Shown here: positions 43,126 to 52,248 of the stretch, piece by piece
How the letters are laid out: the number at the start of each line of letters is the position of its first letter
How positions within the stretch are numbered: the stretch's first letter is position 1
Assembly: GCA_964562455.1 (NCBI GenBank)
Contig: CAZLTN010000001.1
Coordinates: 62,001 to 126,000 of the forward strand
From: Ravibacter sp964562455
GTDB taxonomy: Bacteria; Bacteroidota; Bacteroidia; Cytophagales; Spirosomataceae
DNA: 64,000 nucleotides
Direction of reading: 5' to 3'
The notes under the pieces: generated by a model
Told to the model about the DNA's origin: nothing
The model's input: only the letters and a program-made list of their open reading frames with translations
The model's database searches: none
Position numbers and translations under genes: made by a program

Positions 43126-44166
43126 ATGGATAAAAGACAGGTACATGAATTGCTGCGTCGCTACGTAAGGGGAGAATGCGACGATGATGAACAGCGGAAG
43201 ATTCATCAATGGTACGACCGTTTACACAAAGGGGATGATATACGGCTATCGGATGAGGAGAAGATGTTGCTGGAGGATAAATTATGGAACAATATCCGGA
43301 CTGACCTGCAGGCCGGGGAACATTTTCCGGAAAGAAAAAGCCGTAGGCAGACGCTTGCCTGGCTTTATACCGGAACGGCGGCAATGCTGCTCATAGGCGT
43401 GGGTTTGGCCTGGAATTCCTACCGGCCCGAAAAGCCGGAAGAACAGCGCAATACGGTTTCGATGGAACTGCCCGACCGGATACAAAAAATAAATGACGGC
43501 AACGAGCCCGTCAAAGTACTGCTCGGAGACGGCAGCCAGGTGACACTTTTACCCGGCAGCACTTTGGACTACCCGAGGCGGTTCCAGGCAGAGAAAAGAG
43601 AGGTTATTCTCACTGGCGGCGCTTTTTTTGAAATCGCCCCTAATCCCGAACGCCCCTTCCTTGTTCACAACGGCAAGCTCGTCACGCAGGTATTGGGTAC
43701 CAGCTTCTGGATCAGGACTCATCAGAAAAATAAATCATTGGAAGTGGAAGTCGTAAGCGGGAAGGTATCAGTATTTGAAAGCGGCGGCGAGAACAAAAAC
43801 CCGGAGAATACATTATTTAAAACTCAGAGCGGCGTAGTTCTTACACCCAATCAGCGGGTCACCTATTACCCGGAAAACGGCCATCTGCTGACCGGCGTGG
43901 TGGAGGTGCCGGTTGCTATTCAGGTACCTGCTTCTATCGAGATGATTTTCGATAATGACAAAATAAGAGACATAGCTCCCTTGCTGTTCAAAAAATTCGG
44001 AATAGAGATCGTATTGTCCCACGAGGGGTTGGAGGAATGTACCTTTACCGGCGATATCAACGGGTTGGCGCTTTACGATGCGCTCGAACTGGTTTGTAAG
44101 TCTGTAGGAGCCCGATACGAAACAAAAGGTACTCGTATATTAATAAGCGGTATTGGCTGCGATTGA
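43126..44166 (+). CDS. FecR-family anti-sigma factor
   Basis: 346 aa from the ATG at 43126. A cytoplasmic N-terminal part (about 1-75, HELLRRYVRGECDDDEQRKI) binds the sigma factor. One membrane helix (77-96) leads to the periplasmic FecR domain with VLLGDGSQVTLLPGSTLDYPRRF and a VILTGGAFFEIAPNPERPF block, and the DUF4974-type end (ALYDALELVCKSVGARYE). In the known FecIRA logic it senses the ligand-loaded receptor through the STN domain of the next gene, then frees the sigma factor. Confidence 0.93.
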   Translation: MDKRQVHELLRRYVRGECDDDEQRKIHQWYDRLHKGDDIRLSDEEKMLLEDKLWNNIRTDLQAGEHFPERKSRRQTLAWLYTGTAAMLLIGVGLAWNSYRPEKPEEQRNTVSMELPDRIQKINDGNEPVKVLLGDGSQVTLLPGSTLDYPRRFQAEKREVILTGGAFFEIAPNPERPFLVHNGKLVTQVLGTSFWIRTHQKNKSLEVEVVSGKVSVFESGGENKNPENTLFKTQSGVVLTPNQRVTYYPENGHLLTGVVEVPVAIQVPASIEMIFDNDKIRDIAPLLFKKFGIEIVLSHEGLEECTFTGDINGLALYDALELVCKSVGARYETKGTRILISGIGCD

Positions 44167-44367
44167 TAAAATCCGGTGAAAAACAACTAAAAAAGTCAAG
44201 CCTATGTAAATAAAAATACAGGAGATCGAGAAAAAAGCAGCGCCGGAAGGTCTCTCACCACCATCCCGGCGCCTCAAAAACTGCCGCGTTTGTCATTCAT
44301 CCTTGCCCGGTGAATAAGCGGTAGTATTGGATCCTATTTTTTGGCAAAAACAGAAACATCTAAAATT

Positions 44368-47300
44368 ATGGAAAAAAAGAAAGCAAAAAGGTGCTCACAC
44401 CTCTTCATGCTGATGAAAATTTCACTGACACAGTTTATTATTCTCGTGATTTTCACCGTTACAGCGGTGGCTAGCGGGACATCCGCGCAGGAATTACTGG
44501 CCAGAAGCGTCACCCTCAATGTCGAAAGGACCGAGCTCAGGAATATCCTGACCTTACTCGAAAAACAGGCAGATATAAAATTTGCCTTCAGCCAGAAGAC
44601 CATCAGGGCGCACCGGCGGGTATCGCTTAATGTAAGCGGTAAGTCTCTTTCGGAAACCCTCGACATGCTGCTAAATCCTCTGGAAATATCCTACCAGGTA
44701 CTTTCCGGCAGGATATTGCTCACACCAAAGGCCGTCGAAGAGAAGCAGTCCTTCCTGGAAGGGCTGAGAGTGCCCGCGGGACGACCTGCAGTAGCTGCAC
44801 GGGAAATCCGCGGATCGGTATCGGATGAAACCGGGGACGGATTACCCGGTGTAAGCATTGTGGTAAAAGGGACCCAGCAGGGAACGGTCACGGATGCAAA
44901 CGGGAGTTTTGTCCTGTCTGTCGCCGACGGCGAGGTAACACTGGTCTTCTCCTTTGTGGGGTACGTAAGCCAGGAAGTGTCGGTAACCAACCAATCTGTC
45001 ATCAACATCCGGATGGAATCCGACACCAAAGCCCTTGACGAGCTCGTGGTAGTCGGTTATGGTACAATGAAAAAAAGTGACCTTACCGGCTCAGTAGTAA
45101 GGGTAAACATGCAGGAAAGACAGAACCAGGCCAATGTCAACATCATGCAGGCACTGACCGGCGCGGCTCCCGGGGTCAACATCGAAAACAGGGGTGGTGC
45201 CAGCGCTGAGCCTTCTTTCTCCATCCGCGGACAAAATTCCCTTTCGGCTTCCAACAGCCCGCTTATCGTAATCGATGATATCATATATAACGGATCGCTG
45301 GCCGACATCAACGTCAATGACGTGGAAACGATCGACGTGTTGAAAGACGCAAGCGCGGTATCCGTGTACGGTTCACGGTCTGCCAATGGTGTGATTATTA
45401 TCACCACCAAAAGCGGGAAAACTGACAAGCCGGTTATATCCTTCAACACCTACCACGGCTTTCAGAAAATGACCAACAACCCGATGCGGGTCATGAACGG
45501 TGATGAATTTGCTGTCCGTCTGGTAGACTACAATCACCAGAGCCAGGTCTACCAGTGGTATGCCACCAACCCGACCAGCGCTGAAGGCAGGCCGGTGAGA
45601 CCCGATGTCACCAACCGGGAACTGGTCGCTTCCTACCTGCTTACCCAGGAAGAAAGGGACAACTACCTTGCCGGGAGAGAGATTGACTGGGTCGATGCTG
45701 TATTGAGGACGGCCCCGATCAAAAATTACGATCTGAACCTGTCGGGCAAAAATGGAAAAAAGCTGAACTACTTCCTTTCCGGCTCGTACACCGATGTGGA
45801 CGGTATACAAAAGAATGACCAGTTCAAACGCCTTACACTCAGGAGCAATATTGAAAGCAACGTCTACGACTGGCTGAAGCTTACCTTCAACTCCGCCTAT
45901 GCCTATACCGATGAATCAGGGATACCGGCTTCCCTGACCGACGCCCGCGTGGCAAGCCCGCTTGTCAACAACCACATCGGGCAACCTAACTACGACATTT
46001 TCCTGGGCAACGAGTTGTTCCAGCCATATCCGCTGGTTTACACTTACATAAACAACTCACACAAAACCAATCAGTTACAAATGACCGGAAGGGCAAAAAT
46101 CAATGTACCCTGGGTAGAAGGTCTCTCTTATGACCTGAATTTTTCCAACCGGTTTGCCTTCGAAAATAACAACTCTTATCACAATTACAATACACCGCAG
46201 GGAGTTTCACAAAGAGGGCTGGCTACTAAAAACCCAATCCAGAATAAAGACTGGATCCTGAATAACATCGTCACTTACCAGCGCTCGTTCGACAAGCATA
46301 ACGTGAACCTCACTTTGCTTTATACCCGGGAGGAAAGGTCGGCCAGCACCTCTACGCTGACTGCCCAGGGTTTCGACAACGAGGTTTTAGGGTACAATAA
46401 TATGGGGCTCGCCACTATTGCCCGCGTAGCCAGCACGGCCTGGGATGAAAGCAGCATAGGGCTTATGGCTAGGCTGAACTACTCGTTCAATTCACGCTAT
46501 ATCCTGACCGGTACCTTCCGCAGAGATGGTTATTCGGGTTTCGGAGCAAACAACAAATGGGCTAATTTCCCGTCCCTGTCGGCTGCCTGGGTATTTTCGG
46601 AAGAATCGCTCTTCAGCGGGGCCGGCAACTACTACGGCAAGCTGAGGCTTTCCTACGGCAAAAACGGCAACCAGGGGATAGGCCGGTATTCAAGCCTTTC
46701 GCGGATGGCCACTCGCTATTATGTCTATGGTGAGTCACCTGCCGTGGGGCTTTATCCTTCTACACTCGGCAACTCCGCCCTGAGCTGGGAAACGACAGAG
46801 TCTTTTAACCTGGGTCTCGACTATGGCTTCCTCAACAACCGCATTACCGGTACATTGGACCTTTACAGCTCCAAAACCCGCGACGTACTGGTACAGCGCC
46901 AGCTTCCGCGGGCGGCGGGATATACCAGCGTATGGGCCAATATAGGAGGGATAGCCAACAAGGGTGTCGATTTTATGATCAACTCAAAAAACCTGACCGG
47001 GGAGCTGAAGTGGGAAACTGCATTTGTTTTCTCACTCAACCGGAGCAAAATTACCAAGCTGTATGGCAACGGAAATGATGCCGACCCGGGAAATGGCTGG
47101 TTTGTAGGAGAACCTATCTCCTCTCTATACGATTATAAAATGTCGGGCGGAGTATGGACTGAACAGGAATTATTCAACAAGCAGATCCCCTATGCCGGCT
47201 GGTACCCCGGGCAGTTCCGCTACGAAGACCTGAACGGCGACAATCAGATTACACCCGACAAAGACCGTACCGTAGTCGGCTACAGGGAGCCCAACTACCG

Positions 47301-47787
47301 TTTTGCAATTACCAACACGCTCTCCTACAGAGGATTCTCACTGAGTGTCATGTTCAATTCGATACAGGGCGGCAACGGCTACTTCCTGGGTGAAAACGCG
47401 GAAAACATCAACCCCCGCTATTACATGCCTCAAAGGATGAACAACTCGCTGATCAACGCTTACTGGAGGCCGGATGCCCCTACCCAGAATACGACCGGGA
47501 TCTACAACAATCCTCCGCGCCAGAGCGGTATCTACCAGAGCCGCAGCTTTGTAAGGCTGCAGGATGTATCGCTGAGCTACTCTCTTGGTGCTTCGGCACT
47601 GAAAGCAGTGGGCCTTGCGAACTGCACCTTCTATGTATCGGCCAAAAACCCGTACGTATGGACCAAATGGCAGGGCTGGGATCCGGAAGTATACGGCTGG
47701 AACACAACAGGACAGGCGGTGAACAATGTCGTCACAGATACTCCCCTGATGAGAAACTTCGTCGGTGGCGTTCGTTTTAGTTTTTAG
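44368..47787 (+). CDS. SusC-family TonB-dependent receptor with STN signalling domain
   Basis: 1139 aa from the ATG at 44368. Signal peptide LTQFIILVIFTVTAVASGTSAQ. Then an STN domain (about 40-110: SVTLNVERTELRNILTLLEKQ), a carboxypeptidase-regulatory-like domain (ISV...GDGLPGVSIVVKGTQQGT), plug (DELVVVGYGTMKKSDLTGSV, SIRGQNSLSASNSPLIVIDD, VSVYGSRSANGVIIITTKSGK), and a barrel ending in Phe (VGGVRFSF). The STN domain contacts FecR, so this receptor both imports its ligand and switches on its own operon. SusD follows 28 nt later and closes the pore as the lid. Confidence 0.95.
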   Translation: MEKKKAKRCSHLFMLMKISLTQFIILVIFTVTAVASGTSAQELLARSVTLNVERTELRNILTLLEKQADIKFAFSQKTIRAHRRVSLNVSGKSLSETLDMLLNPLEISYQVLSGRILLTPKAVEEKQSFLEGLRVPAGRPAVAAREIRGSVSDETGDGLPGVSIVVKGTQQGTVTDANGSFVLSVADGEVTLVFSFVGYVSQEVSVTNQSVINIRMESDTKALDELVVVGYGTMKKSDLTGSVVRVNMQERQNQANVNIMQALTGAAPGVNIENRGGASAEPSFSIRGQNSLSASNSPLIVIDDIIYNGSLADINVNDVETIDVLKDASAVSVYGSRSANGVIIITTKSGKTDKPVISFNTYHGFQKMTNNPMRVMNGDEFAVRLVDYNHQSQVYQWYATNPTSAEGRPVRPDVTNRELVASYLLTQEERDNYLAGREIDWVDAVLRTAPIKNYDLNLSGKNGKKLNYFLSGSYTDVDGIQKNDQFKRLTLRSNIESNVYDWLKLTFNSAYAYTDESGIPASLTDARVASPLVNNHIGQPNYDIFLGNELFQPYPLVYTYINNSHKTNQLQMTGRAKINVPWVEGLSYDLNFSNRFAFENNNSYHNYNTPQGVSQRGLATKNPIQNKDWILNNIVTYQRSFDKHNVNLTLLYTREERSASTSTLTAQGFDNEVLGYNNMGLATIARVASTAWDESSIGLMARLNYSFNSRYILTGTFRRDGYSGFGANNKWANFPSLSAAWVFSEESLFSGAGNYYGKLRLSYGKNGNQGIGRYSSLSRMATRYYVYGESPAVGLYPSTLGNSALSWETTESFNLGLDYGFLNNRITGTLDLYSSKTRDVLVQRQLPRAAGYTSVWANIGGIANKGVDFMINSKNLTGELKWETAFVFSLNRSKITKLYGNGNDADPGNGWFVGEPISSLYDYKMSGGVWTEQELFNKQIPYAGWYPGQFRYEDLNGDNQITPDKDRTVVGYREPNYRFAITNTLSYRGFSLSVMFNSIQGGNGYFLGENAENINPRYYMPQRMNNSLINAYWRPDAPTQNTTGIYNNPPRQSGIYQSRSFVRLQDVSLSYSLGASALKAVGLANCTFYVSAKNPYVWTKWQGWDPEVYGWNTTGQAVNNVVTDTPLMRNFVGGVRFSF

Positions 47788-47815
47788 GCTTGATAATTAC
47801 AGAATGATGATACTT

Positions 47816-49531
47816 ATGAAATACAAGGAAATTTCCGTCAAAAAAATAGCCGCAGGCCTGGCGATGTGCTCGGTATTGGGCCTTTCTGCCTGCAATGATT
47901 CCATCCTGACAGAAACTCCCAGGGACTTTCTGTCACCGGATAACGCATACCTGACCGAACAAGGGGCACTACAGGGCATTACCGCGCTTCACGACAGGGT
48001 CAGGGCAGCCTACTACTCTTTCGGAGAGTTCGGTACCATGAACTGGCAGTCGCATGGCAGCGACCTGGGCTACGTAGGCGAAAATCCCGACAGGCAGGTG
48101 GCGTACCTCAACAGCTACGAGGATGCTACGCCCATTGCCAGGTATGTAGTGGATACATGGAATACGGGCTTCCAGATTATCCAGTGGGCCAATGTCCTGA
48201 TCGAGAAAGTCGGGCTGGCCGATCCCGGCGTTTTTAAGGGTGGAGAAGCAGGGAAAAATCTCTATATCGCCGAAGCACGGTTCTTCAGGGCATTTGCCTA
48301 CAGGTACCTGGTTTCCTCCTACGGCGACATCCCATTGCTGAAAAGCCCGGTAAGCTCGGCAAGGGCCGATTTTACAAGAGATCCTGTCGTTTCTATCCAC
48401 GAGCTTATGGCAGAGGACTTTAAATTCGCATCTGAGCACCTTCCCGACCGTGGAAAAGAAGCTGCGCCTGGCAGGATCACCAAAGGACCTGCACTTCACT
48501 ACCTGGGAGAAGTATACCTGGAGCTGAAGAAGCCTGAGCTGGCAGTGGAAGCACTGACCAAAGTGGTCGATAATTCCGGCTATGACCTGATGACACAGCG
48601 TTTCGGCACGCGTCTGAACAATGACATCTTCGGCTCCGGTGATCCGTATTACGATTTATTCGGCTACCGCAATCATAACCTTCCTGAAAATAAGGAAGCG
48701 ATGTGGGTAATCCAATGCGAGCCTGATATACAGGGAGGAGGAAAAGTCGCGACGGCCTATATCTTCGGCCCCCGGTACTTCGACATCGGTCTTACCCCGG
48801 ATGGCAAGCAGGCTTATCTCGGGACGATTTATAACGGTGTTCACACCGGGTATTCCGATATACTGAGCCGCGGAACCGCAAACGTAAGAGGTACCAACCT
48901 GGTCTATTATTACATCTGGAAGGATAACTGGAACATCGATATGCGCAATGCGAAGCACAACATTATCCGCGACTTCTACTACGATAACCCGGCTTCTGCC
49001 TATCACAACAAGAAAATCGACTTCAGTCTCTACAATCCTGCCAGGCCCAACCTGATGCTGGATACTACTAAAAACCTTTTCCCGGTTCATACCAAATTCC
49101 TTGATCCGCAGAATTACTTCCTGGAACCCAACCGGGCAGGCGGCGGCGCGACCCATAAGGATTTCTATGCGCTACGCTTTGCCGAGTCCCTGCTGCTTCG
49201 TGCAGAGGCCTACCTGGGTACCAACCAGAAGGACCTGGCGCTAAAGGATGTGAACCGCGTAAGGGCCAGGTCTAAAGCCACTCCCGCTACTGTCGACCAG
49301 CTCAATATCGACTATGTCCTCGACGAGCGCGTCAGGGAATTATATGGTGAGGAATGGCGCCTCGTCACGCTGCGCCGTGTAGGCAAGCTGCTGGAAAGGA
49401 CGCTCAAATACAACGATAACCCGATGATACCGGGTGCCAGAATGAAGCCCCACAACGTGCTCTGGCCGATTCCACAGGCCCAGATCGACCTGAATATTGA
49501 CGCGCCGTTCGCGCAGAACCCTAATTATTGA
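47816..49531 (+). CDS. SusD/RagB-family outer-membrane lipoprotein
   Basis: 571 aa from the ATG at 47816; nearby in-frame ATGs (47804, 47807) would lengthen the signal peptide by a few residues. Lipobox GLSAC, lipidated Cys26, then ITETPRDFLSPDNAYLTEQGAL and the RFFRAFAYRYLVSSYGDIPLL block of SusD proteins. The C-terminus has the family ending LDERVRELYGEEWRLVTLRRVGKLLER and LWPIPQAQIDLN. It should bind the ligand above the SusC barrel. Followed by a strong terminator, so the following genes have their own control or read-through. Confidence 0.95.
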   Translation: MKYKEISVKKIAAGLAMCSVLGLSACNDSILTETPRDFLSPDNAYLTEQGALQGITALHDRVRAAYYSFGEFGTMNWQSHGSDLGYVGENPDRQVAYLNSYEDATPIARYVVDTWNTGFQIIQWANVLIEKVGLADPGVFKGGEAGKNLYIAEARFFRAFAYRYLVSSYGDIPLLKSPVSSARADFTRDPVVSIHELMAEDFKFASEHLPDRGKEAAPGRITKGPALHYLGEVYLELKKPELAVEALTKVVDNSGYDLMTQRFGTRLNNDIFGSGDPYYDLFGYRNHNLPENKEAMWVIQCEPDIQGGGKVATAYIFGPRYFDIGLTPDGKQAYLGTIYNGVHTGYSDILSRGTANVRGTNLVYYYIWKDNWNIDMRNAKHNIIRDFYYDNPASAYHNKKIDFSLYNPARPNLMLDTTKNLFPVHTKFLDPQNYFLEPNRAGGGATHKDFYALRFAESLLLRAEAYLGTNQKDLALKDVNRVRARSKATPATVDQLNIDYVLDERVRELYGEEWRLVTLRRVGKLLERTLKYNDNPMIPGARMKPHNVLWPIPQAQIDLNIDAPFAQNPNY

Positions 49532-49597
49532 GAAACCGGGGCTGTCTTTTAAAAAGTCCTCGCTAGTTAGAAATATTAGAGACAGCTCCTTCGGAAG

Positions 49598-49642
49598 GCC
49601 CGGATACAACTCTTTGCGGAGGAAGATCCGGGGCTTTTTCTT
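49598..49642 (+). terminator. Rho-independent terminator after susD
   Basis: GCCCGGAT (49598-49605) pairs with ATCCGGGGC (49626-49634, one bulge) and is followed by TTTTTCTTTT. Located 67 nt after the SusD stop. Confidence 0.65.
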
Positions 49643-49758
49643 TTCAGCCCTATCCCCGATGTAAGGCCCCGGGACGCACATGGGTATATCTGCCATATTA
49701 GTATGCTTATTGAATAAAGTTGCCCTTAAGTCATCACTCCTAACTCTTAGTCGTTTTC

Positions 49759-51120
49759 ATGAAATTCAGACAATTAAATACGCTGATGATCGGTCTGCTG
49801 ACCGTCTTCATCAGCTCCTGCCGGACCGGCCCCGGCCTGGAAGTCGCCTATTTCCAGGCCGACGTAACACCCCCGATCGGGAGCCCTGTGGCCTATGCGC
49901 CTACACGGTCCGTGACCGACTCCCTGAGTGCCCGCGGCGTAGTACTCGTTCCCCGCGGACAGCAGCCCGTCGTGCTCTGTTCCGTCGACTGGATCGCCGT
50001 TTCTAACGAATCGATGGACCTCTTCAGGTCTTACCTGGCGAAAGCGGCAAAGACAACTCCGGACCGGGTCAGCATCCATACGGTCCATCAGCATGACACG
50101 CCCTGGTGCGATGCCACTTCCGAAAAGATACTTGCCGCCCACGGGCTGGGAGGCAGGCAGTTCGACCTTGCCTTCCTCGACGACTGTATGAAACGGACGG
50201 CCGATGCCGTTGCTTCGGCCGTTTCGGACCTCAGGCCGGTCAAAGCTATCGGTTTCGGGGAAGCGAAAGTCGAAAAGGTGGCCTCCAACCGAAGGATACT
50301 CGGAGAGGACGGCAAGGTCAGGATCGTCAGGTTCAGCAGCGCCAGGGACAGCGCCGCCATCAATGCGCCGGAAGGCGTAATAGATCCTTTCCTGAAAAGC
50401 GTTACATTCCGGGATGATAACGACAAAGCCATTGCAACCCTCAACTACTATGCCACGCACCCGCAGAGCTACTATGGAAAGGGCGATGTAAATCCCGAAT
50501 TCATCGGGCTGGCGCGCAATGCCGTCCATCAGAAAACCGGGGTCCCCCAGGTTTTCTTTATCGGCGCTGCCGGCAACATCGCTGCCGGGAAATACAATAA
50601 CGGTAGCCCTGAAATGCGGCCGGTCCTGAAAGAAAGGATTATGAATGCAATGGAAGAGGCCTTTGCCAATGCCACTCCAGCCGAAGTCCCCGAAGAAATC
50701 GGGTGGAGATCTGAGCCGCTTTCACTTCCTTTCGGCAACCACCTTCAGGCCGATACGCTACGGCTTATCGTAGCCGACACTTCCAACAGCTATGTTGACC
50801 GTTTTGCCGCAGTCCGGCAGCTTGCGTGGCTGGAACAAAACAAAAATGGGTCTCCACTGGTCGTTACATCGCTTCAATTGGGCAATACCTGGCTGCTTCA
50901 TTTGCCCGGGGAGCCGTTTGTCGAATACCAGCTCGCTGCCCAAAAGCTGAAGCCCGGCGGGCATGTCTGTACGGCCGCATACGGCGATGACGGTATCCTG
51001 TATATCGGCACGGAAATTTCGTACGGCCAGGGCGGCTATGAAGTAGAGAAGCGGGTAAACATGACTACTCCGGAAGCAGAATCCATTATGATGACGACCA
51101 TTCAAAAAGCATTGCAATGA
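49759..51120 (+). CDS. Neutral/alkaline ceramidase-fold lipoprotein, copy 1
   Basis: 453 aa. Lipobox ISSC (Cys21), then the typical N-terminus VAYFQADVTPPIGSP. The four zinc-ligand regions of neutral ceramidases can be traced: HTVHQHD (first His), YYATHPQSYYG (second His), PGEPFVEYQ (Glu) and the final YISYGQGGYE region (Tyr). Family members of this size in Bacteroidota are mostly uncharacterised hydrolases and lack the C-terminal Ig-like domain of true ceramidases, so sphingolipid amide cleavage cannot be assumed. It is paired with a ThuA-domain gene 231 nt downstream; the same pair recurs at 52249-54468. Confidence 0.85.
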   Translation: MKFRQLNTLMIGLLTVFISSCRTGPGLEVAYFQADVTPPIGSPVAYAPTRSVTDSLSARGVVLVPRGQQPVVLCSVDWIAVSNESMDLFRSYLAKAAKTTPDRVSIHTVHQHDTPWCDATSEKILAAHGLGGRQFDLAFLDDCMKRTADAVASAVSDLRPVKAIGFGEAKVEKVASNRRILGEDGKVRIVRFSSARDSAAINAPEGVIDPFLKSVTFRDDNDKAIATLNYYATHPQSYYGKGDVNPEFIGLARNAVHQKTGVPQVFFIGAAGNIAAGKYNNGSPEMRPVLKERIMNAMEEAFANATPAEVPEEIGWRSEPLSLPFGNHLQADTLRLIVADTSNSYVDRFAAVRQLAWLEQNKNGSPLVVTSLQLGNTWLLHLPGEPFVEYQLAAQKLKPGGHVCTAAYGDDGILYIGTEISYGQGGYEVEKRVNMTTPEAESIMMTTIQKALQ

Positions 51121-51291
51121 AACTGGTTTGAAGCGAAGGTGGAGCGATCCGGATCAGACACCCGGATCGTGCCCCGGGAGCCTGTCACACTTCGGCAAGG
51201 ACCAAACGGCCGGCTGAAACTGGATAGTTTTCCTTTCTCCGAGTTTGCCGGTCAGTACACGGTAGAATCAGATCAGTTGATCGTCAGGTAA
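51121..51291 (+). other. In-phase 56-codon open stretch after the copy-1 stop
   Basis: Directly behind the TGA (51118-51120), the same reading phase stays open for 56 codons to a TAA at 51289-51291. The translated stretch (NWFEAKVERSGSD..., ending YTVESDQLIVR) has normal-looking composition. Copy 2, the paralogue, ends at the same place without it, so it is not required. It may be the relic of another gene, a read-through tail, or chance. No match is known to me. Confidence 0.3.
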
Positions 51292-51351
51292 AAAAGCTAA
51301 TTTCCGTGGAGTTCCAACCGTCAGGTTTCAATCAAAACAATGCATCATTAA

Positions 51352-52146
51352 ATGAAAATCAACTTACTTTCCATTAAAGGCCTGCTATGCCTGGTCGCAA
51401 CCCTTAATTTGCTTTCCGGTCCGGCTGTATGGAGCCAGACGCGCACCAGGATTCCTCATGTCGTATTCCTGATTTCTGACGACCCGATAAACTACAGCGC
51501 AGAGCTCACCATACCGCCGTTTGCAGACAGTTTGCAGAAGTCAGGCTTATTCAAGACCACAGTGCTGAAAGGACATGGTCGGCATGAAAGCTACAGATTC
51601 GAAGGGTTGGAAGTCATTGCAAAGGCTGACGTACTGGTTATTTTCTTTCGACGCACGGCGCTATCTCATCAGCAGATGGACCAGATTAAATCCTATATCA
51701 GATCCGGAAGATCCGTGGTCGGGATAAGGTCCGCCGATCATGGGTTTTCAATAAGGGGAAAGCTGGCTGTAGAGGGACATGAAGGCTGGTGGGGCTTTGT
51801 CCCTGATATACTCGGGCACGAATATAAGGGCCATGACTCCGATGATCTGGGAACCGTAATCACCTTGAACTCTTCAAACGCCGCGCACCCTATATTGCAG
51901 GAAATTTCCTTAACCAAAGAGTGGAAGAGCCAGGGGGGCACCTATCGGGTAAGCCCTCTGATCGATCCGGAATCTGTCGTACTTTTAGAAGGGACCAACC
52001 CTGATATAAAGGAGCCTGTAGCCTGGACAAGGACAAATGACTACGGAGGAAAAGTTTTTTACACCTCGTTAGGCCATCCGACCGATTTCGCTGAGCCGCG
52101 GTTCAGGTTGTTATTTGCAAACGCCCTGAAATGGGCCGGGAATTAA
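51352..52146 (+). CDS. ThuA-domain protein, copy 1 (secreted)
   Basis: 264 aa. Signal peptide with LVATLNLLSGPAVWSQ. ThuA-like (class-I glutamine-amidotransferase fold) features: HVVFLISDDPINY, ADVLVIFFRRTALSHQQMDQIKSYI, VVGIRSADHGFS and WWGFVPDILGH. This periplasmic type is found in Bacteroidota and Planctomycetota clusters that oxidise sugars; ThuA of trehalose utilisation acts on 3-keto sugars. The exact reaction is unknown. It follows ceramidase-fold copy 1 and precedes copy 2. Confidence 0.85.
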   Translation: MKINLLSIKGLLCLVATLNLLSGPAVWSQTRTRIPHVVFLISDDPINYSAELTIPPFADSLQKSGLFKTTVLKGHGRHESYRFEGLEVIAKADVLVIFFRRTALSHQQMDQIKSYIRSGRSVVGIRSADHGFSIRGKLAVEGHEGWWGFVPDILGHEYKGHDSDDLGTVITLNSSNAAHPILQEISLTKEWKSQGGTYRVSPLIDPESVVLLEGTNPDIKEPVAWTRTNDYGGKVFYTSLGHPTDFAEPRFRLLFANALKWAGN

Positions 52147-52248
52147 GTAATGCACAAAAACTGAAGGTACCGCTCGTTGGATAGGTATATCGGCGGTATA
52201 AGTGTGCTTATTTATAACATCATGACTCCTAACCCGAAAACCTTTTTT

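Noticed and set aside
45057..45810. Minus-strand frames opposite susC and susD
   Set aside because: Antisense shadows of high-confidence genes without supporting features.
49759..51120. True sphingolipid ceramidase
   Set aside because: The fold and zinc-ligand regions fit, but the protein is shorter than known neutral ceramidases and lacks their C-terminal domain, so only the fold is claimed.
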